Origin: Limnohabitans sp. T6-5 | GTDB lineage: Bacteria > Pseudomonadota > Gammaproteobacteria > Burkholderiales > Burkholderiaceae_C | DNA length: 64,000 nucleotides | Reading direction: 5' to 3' | Assembly (NCBI RefSeq): GCF_003063315.1 | Contig: NZ_NERV01000002.1 | Location: forward strand, 372,001 to 436,000 | Shown here: piece by piece, positions 1 to 10,501 of the stretch | Position numbering within the stretch: the first letter of the stretch is position 1 | Layout of the letters: each line of letters starts with the position of its first letter | Position numbers and translations under genes: made by a program | Notes under the pieces: model-generated | What the model was told of the DNA's origin: nothing | The model's input: the letters and a program-made list of their open reading frames with translations, nothing else | The model's database searches: none

Positions 1-2213
1 ATGCTCATGGCTTCACCGGCAAAACCTTGGTAATCGGCCAGGGTCACGGCCACATCGGCCACAGGCACTTGCCAGGGGCCGACCATCTGGTCGCGGTGCG
101 TCAGGCCACCCACGGCGCGGTCGCCGATGGTGATCAAAAAGCGCTTGGACGCCACCGTGGGATGGCTCAGCACGTCAATGACGGCTTTTTGCAAGCTCAC
201 GCCCGTCAAGTCCATCGCGGGCGATTGGCGGGTCACAGTCTTGACATCGCGGTGCATTTTGGGCGGCTTGCCCAGCAGCACGTCCATGGGCATGTCTACT
301 GCTCGTTGAGCGTTGGGCGTTGAGCGTTGAGCGTTGGACGTTGAGCTTTGCGCGTCTTGGTCTTCACGCTCAACACTGAACGCTGAGCGCTGTACGCCAT
401 CTCCACGCTGAACGCTGAACGCTGAACGCTGAACGCCGTCTTCAAGCACCAGTTGGCGCTCATCGGTCGCTACGCCAATCACCGCAAAGGGGCAACGCTC
501 GCGTTCGCAAAAAGCGGTGAACTGCGGCAAAGACTCGGGCGCGATCGCCATCACATAGCGTTCCTGGCTCTCGTTGGACCAGATTTCTTTGGGAGACAGG
601 CCAGATTCTTCGAGCTTGACGGCGCGCAAATCGAAGCGTGCACCCCGACCTGCGTCGTTGGTCAGCTCTGGGAAGGCGTTGGACAAACCACCCGCACCCA
701 CGTCGTGGATCGCCAAGATGGGGTTGTTCGGGCCCTGCGCCCAGCAGTGGTTGATGACCTCTTGCGCCCGGCGCTCGATCTCGGGGTTGCCGCGCTGCAC
801 CGAGTCAAAGTCCAGATCAGCGGCGTTGGTGCCGGTGGCCATGGAACTGGCCGCGCTGCCGCCCATACCAATGCGCATGCCGGGGCCGCCCAATTGGATG
901 AGCAAGCTGCCCGCAGGGAATTCGATCTTTTTGGTTTGCTCAGCGTCGATCTGGCCCAGACCACCCGCGATCATGATGGGCTTGTGGTAACCGCGCACCA
1001 CGCCGTCCACGGTCTGTTCGTATTCGCGGAAATAGCCCAGCAAGTTGGGGCGGCCAAACTCGTTGTTGAACGCCGCGCCACCCAGTGGGCCTTCGGTCAT
1101 GATTTGCAGAGGGCTGGCGATGTGCTCGGGCTTGCCCCCCACTTGGTCGGACATGCCGCCCCAGAGTTTGGACACGGTGAAACCGCTCAAACCCGCCTTG
1201 GGCTTGGAGCCGCGACCCGTCGCGCCCTCGTCGCGGATCTCGCCGCCTGCGCCGGTCGATGCACCGGGGAAAGGCGAAATTGCGGTCGGGTGGTTGTGGG
1301 TTTCCACCTTCATCAGCACATGGTGCAGTGCTTCTTCTGTCTGGTAAGCAGCGCCCTGCCCTGAAGTTCTGGCCACAAAGCGCTCCACGGTGTGGCCTTC
1401 CATCACCGAAGCGTTGTCTGAATAGGCCACCACCGTGTGCTGGGGGCTGAGCTGGTGCGTGTTGCGGATCATGCCGAACAGGCTCTTGGGCTGAGCCACG
1501 CCATCGATGGTGAACTCGGCGTTGAAAATCTTGTGGCGGCAGTGCTCGCTGTTGGCCTGCGCAAACATCATCAACTCCACATCGGTGGGGTTGCGCTTCA
1601 GACCCGTGAAGGCGGTGACCAAATAATCGATTTCGTCTTCGGCCAGGGCCAAGCCCCAAGCCTTGTTGGCATCCATCAAGGCTGCGCGGCCACCACTCAG
1701 CACATCCACATGGTCCATCGGCGCGGGTTCGAGTGCCGTGAACAAGGCCGCTGCTTCATCGCGGCTGGGCATGGCCGATTCGGTCATGCGGTCGTGCAGC
1801 ACAGCGGCCACCTGGCCCAGTTGCTCGGCCGAAAGTTTGGCGGTGCTGAGCAAGCCTGACTTGAGGGTCAACCGGTATTCGGTGAGGCGCTCCACGCGGC
1901 GCAACTCAAAACCGCAGTTGTGGGCAATGTCGGTGGCCTTGGACGCCCAAGGCGACACGGTGCCCAAACGTGGGCTGACGACGATCACGGGGCCATCAGT
2001 GGGACCGACATAAGGCTCGCCATAAGTCAGCAGAGCGGAAAGTGTCTGTTTTTGGGCATCTGCCAAAGGCGCGTTCGTGGCGACCAAGTGAACAAAACGG
2101 GCCGAAATGCCCTGGATTTGCGGAGAAATGGCGGCCAAACGGGGCAAAAGTTGGGCAATGCGAAAGTCGCTGAGGGCGTTGGCGCCTTCAAAAGTCGTGA
2201 TGTGCAGGGACAC
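1..2213 (-). CDS. purL: Phosphoribosylformylglycinamidine synthase, 5' part (runs off the window)
   Basis: PurL makes FGAM from FGAR, glutamine and ATP, the fourth step of purine synthesis. The window holds about 737 of some 1330 residues: the N-terminal domain (starting [20 protein letters not shown]), the linker and the first synthetase half. The C-terminal glutamine amidotransferase lies beyond base 1. Recognisable blocks include the [18 protein letters not shown] loop, IMIAGGLG and [19 protein letters not shown], and GKPPKM and [17 protein letters not shown] after them. I chose the GTG at 2213 because AAGG lies eight bases upstream and the first residues match the family start. A repeat-derived stretch of about 45 residues sits in a loop before the [14 protein letters not shown] block; it keeps the frame. 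Family call is secure. Confidence 0.96.
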   Translation of the reverse strand, partial: MSLHITTFEGANALSDFRIAQLLPRLAAISPQIQGISARFVHLVATNAPLADAQKQTLSALLTYGEPYVGPTDGPVIVVSPRLGTVSPWASKATDIAHNCGFELRRVERLTEYRLTLKSGLLSTAKLSAEQLGQVAAVLHDRMTESAMPSRDEAAALFTALEPAPMDHVDVLSGGRAALMDANKAWGLALAEDEIDYLVTAFTGLKRNPTDVELMMFAQANSEHCRHKIFNAEFTIDGVAQPKSLFGMIRNTHQLSPQHTVVAYSDNASVMEGHTVERFVARTSGQGAAYQTEEALHHVLMKVETHNHPTAISPFPGASTGAGGEIRDEGATGRGSKPKAGLSGFTVSKLWGGMSDQVGGKPEHIASPLQIMTEGPLGGAAFNNEFGRPNLLGYFREYEQTVDGVVRGYHKPIMIAGGLGQIDAEQTKKIEFPAGSLLIQLGGPGMRIGMGGSAASSMATGTNAADLDFDSVQRGNPEIERRAQEVINHCWAQGPNNPILAIHDVGAGGLSNAFPELTNDAGRGARFDLRAVKLEESGLSPKEIWSNESQERYVMAIAPESLPQFTAFCERERCPFAVIGVATDERQLVLEDGVQRSAFSVQRGDGVQRSAFSVEREDQDAQSSTSNAQRSTPNAQRAVDMPMDVLLGKPPKMHRDVKTVTRQSPAMDLTGVSLQKAVIDVLSHPTVASKRFLITIGDRAVGGLTHRDQMVGPWQVPVADVAVTLADYQGFAGEAMS
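301..437 (-). repeat. In-frame minisatellite inside purL
   Basis: On the coding strand the unit GTTCAGC / GCTCAAC recurs many times (GTTCAGCGTTCAGC... then ...AACGCTCAACGCTCAACG). I translated across both edges and the frame stays open. The inserted peptide contains repeats of the form [10 protein letters not shown], then [16 protein letters not shown]. coli PurL has only a short loop at this place, between the VIGIATEE and DVLLGK blocks. The stretch is low-complexity and does not resemble the family. Confidence 0.85.
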
Positions 2214-2439
2214 GGGGTGGCCTTGTAAAGGGACGGAAAACCGATGTGCTGGGGCCGCTGACTGGGGCTGACCGGCGAAGGCAATATTTTAGCCGCGGAA
2301 ACCCTGATTTTCGGGGGCTTGGGAAAGTTCAAGCACTGCCGCACCCCGACAAACCGCGCCTTTTATCAGACCCCCAGCAGCTGAGGCTGCATGAACACCC
2401 ACGGGGACCAACAAGACCAAGAACTCCCCCCTCCATCAC

Positions 2440-3141
2440 TCACTTCAGCGACCCAAACACCTTGCCCAGCAGCGCATTGCCGGTGCCTATCGGGTCTTGG
2501 CGAATTTTCTTTTCTTCTTCGCCCATCATCAGGTACAGGCCATCTAGCGCCTTGCCCGTGACATAGCTTTCCAGACTAGCATCCTGAGGTTTCAACAAGC
2601 CCAAGCTGGAGGCCTTGCCCGCAATGGCGTTGTATTTGTCCGCCAAACCCACTTGGGCTGTAGCCTGGGTGATGACGGGCAGAAACTTCACACCCAGGGG
2701 CTCACGCGTTTTGCGGGTGAAATACTCCGTCGCCGCGGTATTGCCTCCCTGCAAGATGGTTTTTGCATCGCTCACGCTCATGCTTTTGACGGCCCCGACC
2801 AACATGTCTTTGGCCATGGGCATGGCGGTTTCCGCAGCGCGGTTCATGCTGAGCACCAGTTCGTCGACTCGCTGTCCCTGCCCCATCATCTTCAGCCACT
2901 TGGCCGCTTCGTTCAGATAGCCTGGCAATGCAATCCGCACCTTGTCATTGCCCATGAACCCGTCTTGCGCCCCAAGCAAACCGACGGCGGCTGTAGCGCC
3001 CTTTTCAAGCGCCAACTTCAGACCCGAAGAGGCATCAGCCCCACTCAAATCGGCCAGCGAAATGGCTTGCGCAGCGCGCCAATGGGCCATGAGCGATACA
3101 GCCGCGATCAAGTTGGCTGCATGAAACTGTCGTCTGTGCAT
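2440..3141 (-). CDS. DUF4197 family exported protein
   Basis: A 233-residue protein of the DUF4197 family; its biochemical role is unknown. It begins with a signal-peptide-like segment (MHRRQFHAANLIAAVSLMAHW, probable cut after AQA near residue 26), so it is likely periplasmic. The mature part is helical and shows the family's GATAAVGLLG, VRIALPGYL and DAKTILQGG blocks, then a C-terminal KALDGLYLMMGEEE segment. I chose the ATG at 3141 over an upstream start at 3207 because AAAGGG lies just before it and the signal peptide then begins properly. It is transcribed away from map, with purL downstream. Confidence 0.85.
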   Translation of the reverse strand: MHRRQFHAANLIAAVSLMAHWRAAQAISLADLSGADASSGLKLALEKGATAAVGLLGAQDGFMGNDKVRIALPGYLNEAAKWLKMMGQGQRVDELVLSMNRAAETAMPMAKDMLVGAVKSMSVSDAKTILQGGNTAATEYFTRKTREPLGVKFLPVITQATAQVGLADKYNAIAGKASSLGLLKPQDASLESYVTGKALDGLYLMMGEEEKKIRQDPIGTGNALLGKVFGSLK

Positions 3142-3297
3142 TTGAATATTCCCTTTTGATTTGTTGAAACTTGTTTTGACAAGTATGGCCTGATGGTTTC
3201 GCAGCACAGTCTGGCAGCGGCTGTCAGCATGAACTTGGCAAACCGCACCCGAATCTATTGATCCGGCCCAGGGAAGCCTTCAATGGTCAATGAAGTT

Positions 3298-3374
3298 GTA
3301 GGTCGGCGGCTTCAGCCCCGACATGGGCCCTGAGCCCAAGCGAACAAACGTCGGAGCTAAAGCCACCGACCTAC
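3298..3374. repeat. Dispersed hairpin repeat (GTAGGTCGG family), single copy
   Basis: An imperfect inverted repeat of 77 bases that starts GTAGGTCGGCGGCTTCAGCC and ends with GCCACCGACCTAC. It lies in the 424-base gap between the divergent DUF4197 and map genes (3142-3565), where I see nothing else coding. Related copies are found at 10502-10842, 16497-16664 and 49303-49329. Confidence 0.85.
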
Positions 3375-3565
3375 GGGATACCGGTAAACAAAATTCAAAC
3401 TTCAGTGTGCCAGATCAATAACTTCGCTTGCCCCGATGGATCGTCGGCAAGCCCCTGCAATTGCGAAAAAAAAGTAACAAAGCTTAATTTCGGGGGAACA
3501 CAGCACGCGAGCTCAACAAACAGACTGCGCATGGGGAGATGGTCCCTCTGGGATAATCCCACCCC

Positions 3566-4378
3566 ATGACCATCACCATCAAAACCGCCGAAGACGTCGA
3601 AGGCATGCGCGTGGCGTGCCGGCTGGCTTCGGAAGTCCTCGACTACATCGAGCCCTTTATCAAGCCGGGCATCACCACCAACGAGATTGACAAGCTCTGC
3701 CACGACTACATGGTCGATGTGCAAGGCTGCATCCCGGCTCCGCTGAACTACGCGCCGGGCGGCTACAAGCCCTACCCCAAGTCGATCTGCACTTCGATCA
3801 ACCACCAGGTCTGCCACGGCATTCCGAACGACAAACCGCTCAAAAAGGGCGATTCGCTCAACGTCGACATCACCACCATCAAAGATGGCTGGCACGGCGA
3901 CACGAGCCGCATGTTCCATGTGGGCGAAGCCTCGATTGCGGCCAAGCGATTGGCCAAGTTGACGTATGACGCCATGTGGAAAGGCATTGAGCAGGTCAAG
4001 CCTGGCGCCCATTTGGGTGACATTGGCCATGCGATTCAAAAGTTTGCCGAAGGCCACGGCTTTTCGGTGGTGCGCGAGTTTTGCGGCCACGGCATTGGCC
4101 GGGGCTTTCACGAAGAGCCGCAGGTACTGCACTACGGCAAGCCCGGCACCCTGGTGGAGCTGGTCCCCGGCATGATTTTCACGATCGAGCCGATGATCAA
4201 CGCGGGCCGCAAAGAGATCAAGGAAATGGGCGATGGCTGGACCATCGTGACCAAAGACCATTCCCTGTCGGCCCAGTGGGAACACACCGTGGTGGTGACC
4301 GAAACCGGCTACGAGGTGCTGACCTTGTCGGCTGGCAGCCCCGCGATTCCTGATTTCATCACCCAGAAAACCGCCTGA
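3566..4378 (+). CDS. map: Methionine aminopeptidase, type I
   Basis: Removes the initiator methionine from new proteins in the cytoplasm. The 270-residue protein covers the whole pita-bread fold. The five metal ligands of the family can be placed: Asp101 (NVDITT), Asp112 (HGDTSRM), His175 ([14 protein letters not shown]), Glu208 (FTIEPM) and Glu239 (SAQWEHT). The substrate histidine is His84 (QVCHGIPND). The length matches type Ia enzymes, without an N-terminal extension. It is followed by glnD after one base, so the two are probably one operon; map-glnD adjacency is common in proteobacteria. Start ATG at 3566 begins with the family-like [15 protein letters not shown]. Confidence 0.98.
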   Translation: MTITIKTAEDVEGMRVACRLASEVLDYIEPFIKPGITTNEIDKLCHDYMVDVQGCIPAPLNYAPGGYKPYPKSICTSINHQVCHGIPNDKPLKKGDSLNVDITTIKDGWHGDTSRMFHVGEASIAAKRLAKLTYDAMWKGIEQVKPGAHLGDIGHAIQKFAEGHGFSVVREFCGHGIGRGFHEEPQVLHYGKPGTLVELVPGMIFTIEPMINAGRKEIKEMGDGWTIVTKDHSLSAQWEHTVVVTETGYEVLTLSAGSPAIPDFITQKTA

Positions 4379-4379
4379 C

Positions 4380-7001
4380 ATGACCGAACTGGCCCCGCTG
4401 CGCGATGCGTACAAGCGCGACAAGGCAGCGGTGCTGCAAACGCTGGCCGACAGCAAAGCCAGCACCCGGGGTTTACAGCGCACCCTGCATACGCTGGCCA
4501 CACTGGCCGACCATTTGCTGATACAGCTTTGGCAGCAGGCTGGTTTTGCCCCCGAGCTGTGCCTGGCCGCTGTGGGCGGTTTTGGCAGGGGCGAGCTGTT
4601 TCCCTGTTCCGATGTGGACGTGCTGGTGCTTTTGCCCGATGGCCAGTCGCCGGAAACATCGCCCGAATTGCAGGCCCAGCTGGAACGCTTCATTGGCAGC
4701 TGCTGGGACACCGGGCTGGAGATTGGCTCCAGCGTGCGCACATTGAGCGAATGCCTGGCCGAGTCGGCCAAGGACATCACGGTGCAAACGTCCTTGCTGG
4801 AGTCGCGCCGCATCACGGGCAACGCCGCCTTGTTTGCGAAATTTCAGCAGCACTACCAGGCCGCCATGGACCCGCAGGCCTTTTTGGTGGCCAAAACGCT
4901 GGAAATGCGCCAGCGGCACACCAAGTTTGAAGACACCCCCTATGCGCTGGAACCCAATTGCAAAGAGTCGCCCGGAGGTTTGCGTGACCTGCAGATCATT
5001 TTGTGGGTGGCCCGTGCGGCGGGTTTGGGCCACAGCTGGGACGATCTGGCCCGCACAGGCCTGGCCACGCCGCTGGAAGCCCGGCAGATCAAGCGCAACG
5101 AAGCCTTGCTGAGCCTGATTCGGGCGCGGCTGCATTTGCAAGCGCGCAGGCGCGAAGACCGGCTGGTGTTTGATTTGCAGACCAATGTGGCCGAGTCGTT
5201 TGGCTATGCTGCGGACATCACCCCCGACGGCCGCTTGGCCTTGCGGGCCAGCGAAAAGCTGATGCGCCAATACTATTGGGCGGCCAAGGCCGTCACGCAG
5301 CTCAACCAGATTTTGCTGCTCAACATCGAAGACCGCCTGAAGATGCAGCGCGGCGAAACGATCGACAGCTTTCGCCCGCTGAATGAGCGCTTTTTTGAAA
5401 AAGCCGGTCTGATCGAAGTGGCCAGCGACGACCTGTATGAAAAGCACCCCCACGCGATCCTGGAAACCTTTTTGCTCTACGAGGCCACGCCTGGGGTAAC
5501 CGGCTTGTCGGCCCGCACTTTGCGAGCGCTCTACAACGTGCGGGCCATCATGAATGGCAAATTCCGGGCCGACCCGGTGAACCGTCAGAGCTTCATGCAG
5601 ATCCTGCAGCAGCCTTTTGGCATCACGCACGCCATGCGGCTGATGAACCAGACTTCGGTGCTGGGGCGCTACCTGTGGGTGTTTCGCCGCATCGTCGGGC
5701 AGATGCAGCACGACCTGTTTCATGCCTACACGGTGGACCAGCACATCCTGATGGTGCTGCGCAATGTGCGGCGGTTTTTCATGGCCGAGCATGCACACGA
5801 ATACCCTTTTTGCTCGCAACTGGCCGCAGGCTGGGACAAGCCCTGGATTTTGTATGCAGCGGCCCTCTTTCATGACATCGCCAAGGGCCGGGGCGGTGAC
5901 CACTCTCAATTGGGTAAGGCCGAAGTGCGCACCTTTGCCCGCCAGCACCGCCTGGACAAGGCAGACGCGCAATTGATTGAATTTCTGGTGGGCGAACACC
6001 TGACCATGAGCCATGTCGCCCAGAAAGAAGACCTGGGCGACCCGGACGTGATCGGCCGTTTTGCCCAGCGTGTGGGCAATGAACGCAATCTGACCGCTTT
6101 GTACTTGCTCACCGTGGCCGACATTCGGGGCACCAGCCCCAAGGTCTGGAATGCCTGGAAGGGCAAGCTGCTGGAAGACCTCTACAAATCCACCCTGCGC
6201 GTTTTGGGTGGCCGGGCACCGGATGCCAACGCTGAAGTGGAGGCCCGCAAGCGCGAGGCCCTGATCGAGCTGGCCCGTCACTCCGAGCCCTACGAAGGCC
6301 AAAAGGCCCTGTGGGACACGCTGGATGTGGGCTATTTCATGCGCCACGATGCTTCAGACATTGCCTGGCACGCCCGCCAGCTCTCGCGCCATGTGGCGCT
6401 GCCCGCCGAGGGCGCACCCCGGCCCATCGTGCGGGCGCGCATCTCGCCCGTCGGGGAAGGCCTGCAAGTGCTGGTCTACACGCCCGATCAGCCCGATTTG
6501 TTTGCCCGCATTTGTGGTCACTTTGACCAGTCGGGCTTCAGCATTCTGGATGCCAAGGTGCACACCACCCGCACCGGCTGGGCGCTGGACACCTTCCAGA
6601 TCGTCACACCCATGCTGCCTGAGCATTACCGCGAACTGATGACCATGGTGGAGTCGGGCCTGACGCAAACCCTGGAAAAACAAGGCCCCCTGCCCGCCCC
6701 TACTCGCGGTCGCGTGTCGCGGAGGGTCAAGAGTTTTCCGGTCACGCCCCGCGTCACCCTCAAACCCGACGACAAGGCCCAAAGCTGGCTGCTCAGCATC
6801 TCGGCCAGTGACCGCATCGGCCTGCTCTACAGCATCGCCACCGTGCTGGCCAAACACGGCATTGACCTGCAGCTGGCCAAAATCAGCACCCTGGGTGAAC
6901 GGGTGGAAGACACCTTCCTAATCAGCGGCCCGGCCTTGCAACACAACAAGGCGCAAATCGAGATCGAAACCGAGCTGCTTCAGGTCTTGCAACCGGCTTA
7001 A
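4380..7001 (+). CDS. glnD: Bifunctional [protein-PII] uridylyltransferase/uridylyl-removing enzyme
   Basis: Senses nitrogen status by adding UMP to, or removing it from, PII proteins; glutamine drives removal. The 873 residues show all expected parts in order. The nucleotidyltransferase domain has [17 protein letters not shown] at residues 66-82. The linker carries [12 protein letters not shown]. The HD hydrolase domain has [15 protein letters not shown] near residue 495. Two ACT domains follow, near residues 697 ([20 protein letters not shown]) and 803 ([20 protein letters not shown]). Length fits the family. It starts one base after the map stop codon and converges with the GntR gene behind it. 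Confidence 0.98.
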   Translation: MTELAPLRDAYKRDKAAVLQTLADSKASTRGLQRTLHTLATLADHLLIQLWQQAGFAPELCLAAVGGFGRGELFPCSDVDVLVLLPDGQSPETSPELQAQLERFIGSCWDTGLEIGSSVRTLSECLAESAKDITVQTSLLESRRITGNAALFAKFQQHYQAAMDPQAFLVAKTLEMRQRHTKFEDTPYALEPNCKESPGGLRDLQIILWVARAAGLGHSWDDLARTGLATPLEARQIKRNEALLSLIRARLHLQARRREDRLVFDLQTNVAESFGYAADITPDGRLALRASEKLMRQYYWAAKAVTQLNQILLLNIEDRLKMQRGETIDSFRPLNERFFEKAGLIEVASDDLYEKHPHAILETFLLYEATPGVTGLSARTLRALYNVRAIMNGKFRADPVNRQSFMQILQQPFGITHAMRLMNQTSVLGRYLWVFRRIVGQMQHDLFHAYTVDQHILMVLRNVRRFFMAEHAHEYPFCSQLAAGWDKPWILYAAALFHDIAKGRGGDHSQLGKAEVRTFARQHRLDKADAQLIEFLVGEHLTMSHVAQKEDLGDPDVIGRFAQRVGNERNLTALYLLTVADIRGTSPKVWNAWKGKLLEDLYKSTLRVLGGRAPDANAEVEARKREALIELARHSEPYEGQKALWDTLDVGYFMRHDASDIAWHARQLSRHVALPAEGAPRPIVRARISPVGEGLQVLVYTPDQPDLFARICGHFDQSGFSILDAKVHTTRTGWALDTFQIVTPMLPEHYRELMTMVESGLTQTLEKQGPLPAPTRGRVSRRVKSFPVTPRVTLKPDDKAQSWLLSISASDRIGLLYSIATVLAKHGIDLQLAKISTLGERVEDTFLISGPALQHNKAQIEIETELLQVLQPA

Positions 7002-7032
7002 AGTCCGCCGCTTGCAGCGCCCCGCCTGTGCT

Positions 7033-7752
7033 TTACTGGCTCATGCGCGAGGAATAGCGGCACACCGCCGGGTCAAACCAGGTTCTGGAAAACTCGGCCA
7101 TCTGGTTGCTGGCCGTCCAGGAGACGCGCTCGATGTAACCCGCACAGTCGCCGGCGGCCATGCCGCAGGGGGGCATGGCCCAGCTCGGCGCTGCCGCGGC
7201 GCTGATCTGGTCTTCCACACGGGCAATCCACAGATTGAAGCGCTGCTGGTAAAACAAGTACATCGAGTCCCCCAACTCCTGCGGCTGCAAGTCGGGGCAA
7301 GCGCTGGCTGAAAACCAGATTTCTTCGAGGGCCACAGGCACCTGACTGAGAAAGCGCAAACGCCGCACCCGCCAGCAGCTTGGCGAGCCTTGCGCATCCA
7401 AAGCGGGCACATCTGCAGGCCGCATCTGGCGTGACAGTTCCAAAATCTGCGCCGTGGGCAAGCCCGGACCATCGGTCAACTCCAGGCGGAACAATTCATA
7501 AATTTGCTGGGTGCCTTGCACGCGCCGCACATAGGTGCCTGAGCCCTGGATGCGCTCCAGCACGCCCTGGGCTTCGAGCAAGGCCAGCGCTTTGCGCAAG
7601 GTGCCCACAGCCACCTGCAAACGCTCAGCCAGCTCGGCTTCGGTGGGCAAGCGCTCCCCGCTGCGCCAGTAACCGGCCTTGATCTGACGCGCCAGCAACT
7701 CGGCGATTTGCATGTAGACGGGCAAGGTTTTGGCAGGTTGTGCAGCTTTCAT
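7033..7752 (-). CDS. GntR-family (HutC/UTRA-type) transcriptional regulator
   Basis: A 239-residue regulator. Residues about 12-75 form the winged helix-turn-helix (IAELLARQIKAGYWRSGERL, then PTEAELAERLQVAVGTLRKA and ERIQGSGTYVRR). The remaining two thirds resemble the UTRA ligand-binding domain found in sugar-responsive GntR proteins. The gene is divergent from the monooxygenase operon, separated by 92 bases, so it most likely controls that operon and perhaps the ABC importer further on. The inducer cannot be read from the sequence; a sulfosugar or its breakdown product is an inference from the neighbours. Confidence 0.88.
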   Translation of the reverse strand: MKAAQPAKTLPVYMQIAELLARQIKAGYWRSGERLPTEAELAERLQVAVGTLRKALALLEAQGVLERIQGSGTYVRRVQGTQQIYELFRLELTDGPGLPTAQILELSRQMRPADVPALDAQGSPSCWRVRRLRFLSQVPVALEEIWFSASACPDLQPQELGDSMYLFYQQRFNLWIARVEDQISAAAAPSWAMPPCGMAAGDCAGYIERVSWTASNQMAEFSRTWFDPAVCRYSSRMSQ

Positions 7753-7844
7753 GGCGCACAGTATGACAAATCAGTGGAAACCCCCGTGCAAACCCGCATC
7801 AATTCATATACTATTCATTTACTTTTTAAGTCGTGAGGTTTGTC
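7753..7844. promoter_or_regulatory. Divergent control region between GntR gene and monooxygenase operon
   Basis: A 92-base gap that must hold promoters for both directions. The right half is AT-rich, with TTCATATACTATTCATTTAC near 7803-7822; this includes a -10-like TATACT at 7807-7812 and a repeated TTCAT. GAGG at 7835-7838 precedes the ATG at 7845. No clean palindrome was found, so an operator is only presumed. Confidence 0.45.
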
Positions 7845-9002
7845 ATGAGCATTGTTCCCGTCAAAGGTGAAGACGTTCAGGGTGCGGAGGTTTCCTGGTT
7901 TGCACCTTTGTGTTCCGATGATTTCCGCCATCTGGGTGTGCCCGATGGCGATTTGCGCAGCAGTTGGGCCAACACCAGTCGCATCGTGGAGCGTGCCGAG
8001 GAACTGGGCTTTCGCAACATTCTGTGCCCCTCGTCCTACCAAGTAGGACAGGACACGCTGACGTTTGCAGCCGCTGTGGCCCCTAAAACCAAGCGCATGA
8101 ACCTGCTGGCCGCCATCCGCTGCGGCGAGGTGCATCCGGCCATGCTGGCCCGCACCGTGGCCACTCTGGACCACATTCTGGAAGGCCGTTTGACGCTGAA
8201 CGTGATTTCATCGGACTTCCCCGGCCAGCAAGAAGACAGCGCCTACCGGTATCGCCGCTCCTGGGAGGTGGTGGAGATCCTCAAACAAGCCTGGACGCAA
8301 GACGAAATCAACTACGACGGCCAGATCTACAAGCTCAAAGGCTTGTCCACCGACCCGGTCAAACCTTACCAGACCAACGGCGGCCCCCTGCTCTACTTTG
8401 GAGGCTACAGCCCCGATGCCCTGGCCCTGTGCGGCGCCCATTGCGACACCTACCTCATGTGGCCCGAACCTAAAGACATGCTGGCCCAGCGCATGCGCGA
8501 CGTGCATGCCCAGGCCGAAAAGCACGGACGTTTGCTCGACTATGGCCTGCGCGTGCACATGATCGTGCGCGACACAGAAGCCGAAGCGCGTGAATACGCG
8601 GCCGAACTGGTCTCGCAACTCGATGATGAAAAAGGCCGCGAGATCCGCCAACGCGCGCTGGACGCGCAGAGCCTGGGCGTGTCCCTGCAAAGCGCCAACC
8701 GCGACCGTGCCGATGACGAAGGCTATGTCGAGCCCCATCTGTGGACCGGCGTAGGCCGTGCCCGCAGCGGCTGTGGCGCGGCCTTGGTGGGCAGCGTGGA
8801 CCAGGTGCTCAGCGAGATCGAGCACTATCAAAAAATGGGCATCCGGGCCTTCATTTTTTCCGGTTACCCTCACCTGCAGGAATGCGAGATCTTCGGCACC
8901 AAAGTGCTGCCGCAGCTCAAAACCGTGTCCCTCGCCCATGAATATGGCCGTGTTCCGGCCCAAACGCCGCCCACCCCGCTGGGCACAGGAGTTCGCAAAT
9001 GA
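7845..9002 (+). CDS. LLM-class flavin-dependent monooxygenase, SsuD/SmoC-like
   Basis: A luciferase-like (bacterial TIM barrel) monooxygenase of 385 residues related to alkanesulfonate monooxygenase; such enzymes use FMNH2 and oxygen to cleave a C-S bond and release sulfite. Visible family blocks are RIVERAEELGFRNILCPSSY, ARTVATLDHILEGRLTLNVI, YRYRRSWEVVEILKQAWT, YDGQIYKLKGL and the C-terminal GIRAFIFSGYPHLQE. I chose the ATG at 7845 because GAGG lies six bases before it; a GTG at 7833 is also possible. The stop overlaps the next start (ATGA). With an aldo/keto reductase, a flavin reductase and a sugar importer alongside, a sulfoquinovose monooxygenase (SmoC) is the best guess. Other organosulfonate substrates remain possible. 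Confidence 0.85.
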   Translation: MSIVPVKGEDVQGAEVSWFAPLCSDDFRHLGVPDGDLRSSWANTSRIVERAEELGFRNILCPSSYQVGQDTLTFAAAVAPKTKRMNLLAAIRCGEVHPAMLARTVATLDHILEGRLTLNVISSDFPGQQEDSAYRYRRSWEVVEILKQAWTQDEINYDGQIYKLKGLSTDPVKPYQTNGGPLLYFGGYSPDALALCGAHCDTYLMWPEPKDMLAQRMRDVHAQAEKHGRLLDYGLRVHMIVRDTEAEAREYAAELVSQLDDEKGREIRQRALDAQSLGVSLQSANRDRADDEGYVEPHLWTGVGRARSGCGAALVGSVDQVLSEIEHYQKMGIRAFIFSGYPHLQECEIFGTKVLPQLKTVSLAHEYGRVPAQTPPTPLGTGVRK

Positions 9003-9925
9003 GTCACCAACACCTCGGCCGCATGACGCTGCCCAACGGGCGCAGCCTGAGTCGCATGGCCTATGGCGTGTGGCGCCTGTCCGAAGCCACTGATCATTCG
9101 GTCAACGCCAATCTGGCCCGCATCGATGCCTGCCTGGCCCAAGGCATCACCACCTTCGACCATGCCGACATCTACGGCAATTACAGCTGCGAAGAGTTGT
9201 TTGGTCAGGCCATCAAAGCCCGCCCCAGCTTGAAAGACCAGATCGAGATCGTCACTAAGACCGACATCATGCTGCTGTCGGACAAATGGCCGGACACCCG
9301 CGTCAAGCATTACGACACCAGCCCCGCCCATGTCACGGCCAGCGTCGAGCGCTCGCTGTCTCGCATTGGCGTGGACGTGATTGACCTGCTGCTGATCCAC
9401 CGACCCGACCCGCTCATGGACGCGCAAGCCCTGGGGGAATGCCTGGACAAATTGATCGACAGCGGCAAGCTGCGTGGCGTGGGCGTGTCCAACTTCATGC
9501 CCTGGGATGTTGATCTCTTGCAATCACGCATGAAGCACCCATTGCAAACCAACCAGATTGAGCTGAGCTTGCTCAACACGGAACCCTTCACGAACGGACA
9601 ACTGGCCCACGCGCAGGAACACCGCTTGCCGGTGATGGCCTGGTCGCCTTTGGGCGGTGGTCGTCTGCATTCACAGGCACACACGCCAGGAACAGCCGCA
9701 GCCCGGCTGGCGCCAACGCTGGCCAAACTGGCCTTGGCCTCCGGCACGGACACCACCGCCGTGGCCATGGCTTGGCTGATGCACCACCCCGTGGGCGTTT
9801 TGCCCGTGATGGGCACCAACCAGATCGAACGCATTCAGCGCATAGCCGATGCGACCCGCGTCCCCATGGACCGTCAGACCTGGTACGAACTGTACGAATT
9901 GGCCAATGGCCACGAAGTGCCTTGA
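8999..9925 (+). CDS. Aldo/keto reductase, SmoB-like candidate
   Basis: A 308-residue NAD(P)H-dependent reductase of the aldo/keto reductase superfamily, close in style to YdhF. The N-terminal barrel shows FDHADIYGNYSCEELFG with the family Asp and the catalytic Tyr. KTDIML carries the Lys, LLLIHRPDPLMD the His, and GKLRGVGVSNFMPWD follows. Near the C terminus MAWLMHHPVGVLPVMGTNQI fits cofactor binding. It overlaps the monooxygenase stop by four bases and is followed by the flavin reductase. In sulfo-SMO clusters an aldo/keto reductase (SmoB) reduces 6-oxo-glucose to glucose; that role is inferred here from context. Confidence 0.88.
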   Translation: MSHQHLGRMTLPNGRSLSRMAYGVWRLSEATDHSVNANLARIDACLAQGITTFDHADIYGNYSCEELFGQAIKARPSLKDQIEIVTKTDIMLLSDKWPDTRVKHYDTSPAHVTASVERSLSRIGVDVIDLLLIHRPDPLMDAQALGECLDKLIDSGKLRGVGVSNFMPWDVDLLQSRMKHPLQTNQIELSLLNTEPFTNGQLAHAQEHRLPVMAWSPLGGGRLHSQAHTPGTAAARLAPTLAKLALASGTDTTAVAMAWLMHHPVGVLPVMGTNQIERIQRIADATRVPMDRQTWYELYELANGHEVP

Positions 9926-9933
9926 AAGTCAGC

Positions 9934-10473
9934 ATGCGACACCAGACCGACGCCCTGCCCAGTGCGGCCCCCGATGCCTTGCAGGCTAAGACCACCGACC
10001 CGGCGGACTACCGCAAAGCCCTGGGGTGTTTTGGCACCGGTGTCACCGTGGTCACGGCTCGCCACGACCAGCAAGATTGGGCGATGACTTGCAACTCCTT
10101 CAGCTCGGTCTCACTCCAGCCGAGACTGGTGCTGTGGAGCATCCGCAAAGAAGCCAGCAGCCTGCAGGCCTTCACCCAGTCCGGCGGGTTCAGCGTGAGC
10201 GTATTGGCGCAAAACCAGGCGGGGCTGGCGCGTCAATTTGCATCCGGCAACATGGCCGAACGGTTTGCAGGGGTGCCCGTGCAGCGACAAGCCTCTGAGC
10301 GACTTCGCTTGGAGGGCGCAGTCGCCTGGTTCGATTGCGACCTTCACCAGCTCATTGAAGCCGGTGACCATGTGATCGTGCTCGGTGCTGTGAAAGATTT
10401 TGGCTGGCAAGACAGCCCCGCACTCGCCTTCAGCCGCAGCCAGTTTGGGCAGTTTCAAGCATTGCCAGCCTGA
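9934..10473 (+). CDS. Flavin reductase (FMN-binding split barrel), SmoA-like
   Basis: A 179-residue flavin reductase domain protein that would supply reduced flavin to the monooxygenase two genes upstream. Family signs are YRKALGCFGTGVTVVTA, AMTCNSFSSVSLQPRLVLWS, FSVSVLAQNQAGLARQFA and the C-terminal GDHVIVLGAVKDF. The start at 9934 (MRHQTDALP) follows the reductase stop by eight bases; an in-frame upstream extension would run through the preceding gene and does not look like the family. It ends the plus-strand operon; behind it lies a hairpin repeat array and then the converging importer genes. Confidence 0.88.
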   Translation: MRHQTDALPSAAPDALQAKTTDPADYRKALGCFGTGVTVVTARHDQQDWAMTCNSFSSVSLQPRLVLWSIRKEASSLQAFTQSGGFSVSVLAQNQAGLARQFASGNMAERFAGVPVQRQASERLRLEGAVAWFDCDLHQLIEAGDHVIVLGAVKDFGWQDSPALAFSRSQFGQFQALPA

Positions 10474-10501
10474 GCCGCAGACCAGCAAATACCGCATCCC
10501 C

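Noticed and set aside
453..1364. Long open frame on the plus strand over purL
   Set aside because: It is the antisense shadow of purL; the minus-strand frame carries clear PurL blocks and the plus-strand product matches nothing.
4473..6347. 624-codon open frame opposite glnD
   Set aside because: Antisense shadow in high-GC coding DNA; glnD is complete with all domains on the plus strand.
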